From Bacillota bacterium (GTDB taxonomy: Bacteria; Bacillota; Clostridia; Acetivibrionales; DSM-1351): a DNA stretch of 16,001 nucleotides. The position numbers were made by a program, and so were the translations under genes. The notes under the pieces are model-generated. The model searched no databases and had not been told where the DNA came from. It worked only from the letters and a program-made list of their open reading frames with translations. This document shows, piece by piece, positions 14,901 to 16,001 of the stretch. The stretch lies in contig JAEZUC010000060.1 of NCBI GenBank assembly GCA_023443515.1, positions 1 to 16,001 on the forward strand, in the 5' to 3' direction. Numbering within the stretch: the first letter of the stretch is position 1; each line of letters opens with the position of its first letter.

Positions 14901-16001
14901 GAAGACACTACCTATAAATATTCCGTAGAAGCTAAGAATGCAGGCGGGGTCAGTGGATACAGCACTGAAATAAGTCAGACTACTTTGCCTAACGTTCCGG
15001 AGGTTCCCACTGGGATAAGCTCTGTAGCTGATTCTACATCCATAACTCTAAACTGGAATTCTGTTGAAAAAGCAACTGGTTATAAAATAGATAACGGAAT
15101 TACGCAAATAGATGTTGGAAATGTTACATCCTATACCTTTGAAAATTTGGAAAAAGGAAAGGAATACAGCTTTAAAATAATTGCCTATAACAGAGGCGGA
15201 GATGGTAACAGCTCAGACCCATATTCTGTTTATACCTGTATTGATTCACCGTCTGAGGTTACTGCGTCCTCTACACATAGCAGTATCCTTATATCATGGA
15301 CAAGTGTACCGGAGTCAGAGCATTACCAAGTATATTTTGATGGAAAAATATATAAAACTACTTCTACTGCAATAACGTTCGACTCTCTTGAGCCAGCTGT
15401 TTCCTATACATATAAGGTAAAAGCTGCAAATAACACTACGCAAAGTAATTGGAGTCAGGAACGGTCAAAAGCGACTTTGCCTGAAAGACCTGTTGTACCC
15501 GATGGCATTACAGTAGCATCAACTAAAACTACAACCAGTCTTACGTGGAATGCTGCAGAGGGAGCAACTTCATACGATATAATGATTGATTCACAGCTTA
15601 TTCTGGGCAATGCTGGTACAAGCTATACAGCAACAGGACTAGTTCCGGGAACCAGTCACACTTATATGATAAGGGCAAGAAATTCCGGCGGGAAAAGTGA
15701 ATGGAGCAATGTAGTAACGGAATATACTCAAGCCTCACAGCCTAATGTGCCGTCAAATATTGATGGCGAATGTTCCACTGATTCAATAACTGTTGCATGG
15801 GGAGCAGTTACAAATGCCGAGGGGTATGAAATAGAAATTGACGGTGTGACTCAGCAGGTAGAAGCCAACTCATATGTCCAAACTGGGCTAATCCCGGGTG
15901 AAAGTCACACATATAGGATACGATCAATTAGTCAGGGAATTGAAAGTGACTGGACCGATTCATTTACCTTCAGTACAAAAACAAGTAATTTAGGAATTCC
16001 T
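11991..16001 (+). CDS. Giant signal-less protein with His-x-Asn/Asp array and FN3 domains (partial)
   Basis: The frame is open from ATG 11991, preceded by a G-rich ribosome binding site (CAGGGGGA), to the window edge: 1337 codons with no stop. Residues 1-54 are a soluble segment with no hydrophobic core, so not a Sec signal peptide. Residues 55-196 hold the His-x-Asn/Asp array. About 200-428 looks like beta-rich Ig- or cadherin-like domains (YRIDG, SHTLSVWAQDNSGG). From about residue 429 onward roughly ten fibronectin type III-like domains follow; most show the T-W-N, Y-x-I, Y-x-x-x-x-L-x-P-x-T-x-Y-x-x-K/R-A-x-N pattern and are about 80-90 residues each. Such architecture is typical of cell-surface or secreted proteins. 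As last gene in the operon of a dedicated SecA and three radical SAM proteins, it is the likely modified and exported product. The C-terminus, which may hold an anchor, is outside the window. Confidence 0.9.
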   Translation, partial: MINKEIKNVTLSDSIYNFTTFAVTNSFDSTLFDTFKGLKKTVEQKANQVLDTTTHNNYSSHNNSNQHNNAHYDVSKHTNVGAYHNNTLKRSTYHINNGGVHTESGGGHSNSGGGHSNYWNSNRTRHTDAGLPHTDAGLKHTDMTTKHANGTGHSNTGHSNNVPYGQSVKHTNNGEYTQNAHINQSPHSNSGFNHQNYIPSVSYIYNGKANTELGNNAVLNKTVTIGMFAYDKNNDNAGSQDTVSKTVKYNLQIRKQGATTWTSLVTASTAETYDLDTTKYTEGIYELKAWAINDSISYKSYIGQAKQITVEIRQNTLPTLSINNAGQIINFTFSAEVGKNKMPLTGTMYDADNGDLDTIYYRIDGTAGQPGQKYGNTITSDNTSQTFPDDGSAIDVTEVSEGSHTLSVWAQDNSGGKSSESTVTFKVDKTTPVTNAPLLTAKSATEILISSNSSDPISNGVSSGLGATSFMFNRNDVDFEEWNSDIYLDQNLSPDTRYTYKYKVTDNASNCSDYSETSSIYTLASVPNIFAVNPTSYSLDILTSNDISLDKNPSYTKYQILCTDTLTGIARYISSSGELLPVSTASTDPLTWITLTSVSGTKKIIHVTGLEPERPYTFKAMVKNSDGVITSEASNSVTNQTLVAPPSTPIGLKVDDRTGSSVTANSIKLTWNGVAEATEYEIAVDEDVTNTKTVTSNLCMIDGLLPGTMHTFKVRAVNGGNPSFSAWSQSITKYTLPDVPKNIKVQRTSESFTISWDKVTSIDENATTGYDLFLNDGLHHIENGEQTSYKIQGLAPNTAYTYKIRANNVSGKGEFSENVTIYTLANNPTEYKVNDITNTSISAQWKGNGNPENTQYRLAAFDEGNIIKQNAWTENLNDTITGLEPEKTFSLRIKSRNVDGIETEWVEIESDAKTLPNVPVIPFVQTEAISTNSIRVSWNGAEGQVYDIKRNGVLIAENVTTLSIIDSNLLEDTTYKYSVEAKNAGGVSGYSTEISQTTLPNVPEVPTGISSVADSTSITLNWNSVEKATGYKIDNGITQIDVGNVTSYTFENLEKGKEYSFKIIAYNRGGDGNSSDPYSVYTCIDSPSEVTASSTHSSILISWTSVPESEHYQVYFDGKIYKTTSTAITFDSLEPAVSYTYKVKAANNTTQSNWSQERSKATLPERPVVPDGITVASTKTTTSLTWNAAEGATSYDIMIDSQLILGNAGTSYTATGLVPGTSHTYMIRARNSGGKSEWSNVVTEYTQASQPNVPSNIDGECSTDSITVAWGAVTNAEGYEIEIDGVTQQVEANSYVQTGLIPGESHTYRIRSISQGIESDWTDSFTFSTKTSNLGIP
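12153..12578 (+). repeat. His-x-(Asn/Asp) repeat array, 20 units
   Basis: Residues 55-196 of the giant protein contain histidines at 55, 61, 67, 71, 77, 84, 94, 101, 108, 115, 126, 133, 140, 147, 153, 158, 170, 181, 187 and 194. Nineteen are followed at +2 by Asn or Asp (HNN, HSN, HTD, HTN, HIN, HAN, HYD, HQN); the exception is HTE at 101. Eight of the 19 spacings are exactly 7 residues and most others are 4-6 or 10-12. The linkers are Gly/Ser/Asn-rich. The DNA is only partly repeated and uses different codons, so the motif appears to be kept by selection on the protein rather than by recent duplication. Confidence 0.93.
13276..16001 (+). repeat. Tandem fibronectin type III-like domain array (continues past window)
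   Basis: Approximate domain starts are 13276, 13561 (atypical, longer), 13926, 14202, 14463, 14742, 14994, 15243, 15483 and 15744. Each typical unit opens with a Pro-rich linker (for example LPDVPKNI, LPNVPVIP, LPNVPEVP), then a Thr/Ser-rich strand ending in W, a Y-x-I or Y-D-I strand with a D-G turn, and a closing Y-x-x-K/R-A-x-N strand. The units are clearly related but well diverged at the DNA level, so the array is old rather than freshly expanded. Confidence 0.88.

Overview
The window comes from a low-GC, endospore-forming Firmicute, most likely a member of the Clostridia. The evidence is an AT-rich sequence with AT-rich codon choice, strong AGGAGG-type ribosome binding sites, TTG and GTG starts, and a spore germination protease (gpr). 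Finer taxonomy cannot be fixed from sequence reading alone. All convincing genes lie on the + strand.

Left part, about 1-5030, is chromosomal housekeeping: a long hairpin with a T-run that probably ends an upstream gene, then gpr, an M50B-type membrane metalloprotease, a divergent NAD-dependent DNA ligase (ligA type), and a multi-spanning membrane protein with cysteine pairs. This block ends in a perfect 26-bp inverted repeat.

Right part, about 5165 to beyond 16001, is a tightly packed accessory operon behind a near-consensus sigma-A promoter. In order it holds a shortened SecA-like ATPase, a HemN-like radical SAM protein, a radical SAM/SPASM protein, a 64-codon small protein, a third radical SAM protein with a C-terminal cysteine cluster, a 278-residue protein of unknown family, and a giant multidomain protein that is still open at the window edge (1337 codons visible). 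The giant protein has no recognisable signal peptide. Residues 55-196 carry 20 histidines, 19 of which sit in the motif His-x-(Asn/Asp), often 7 residues apart. This is followed by Ig-like and about ten fibronectin type III (FN3) domains. The small protein between the radical SAM genes has only two histidines, and both are also in His-x-Asn motifs.

Proposed working model (inference): the radical SAM enzymes modify His-x-Asn/Asp units, possibly as three-residue cyclophane crosslinks like those of triceptide RiPPs, in the N-terminal segment of a very large surface protein and in the small protein. The co-encoded SecA-like motor then exports the modified signal-less protein. The combination of dedicated SecA, three radical SAM proteins, a small His-x-Asn protein and a giant FN3 protein with a His-x-Asn/Asp array is the candidate undescribed system in this window.
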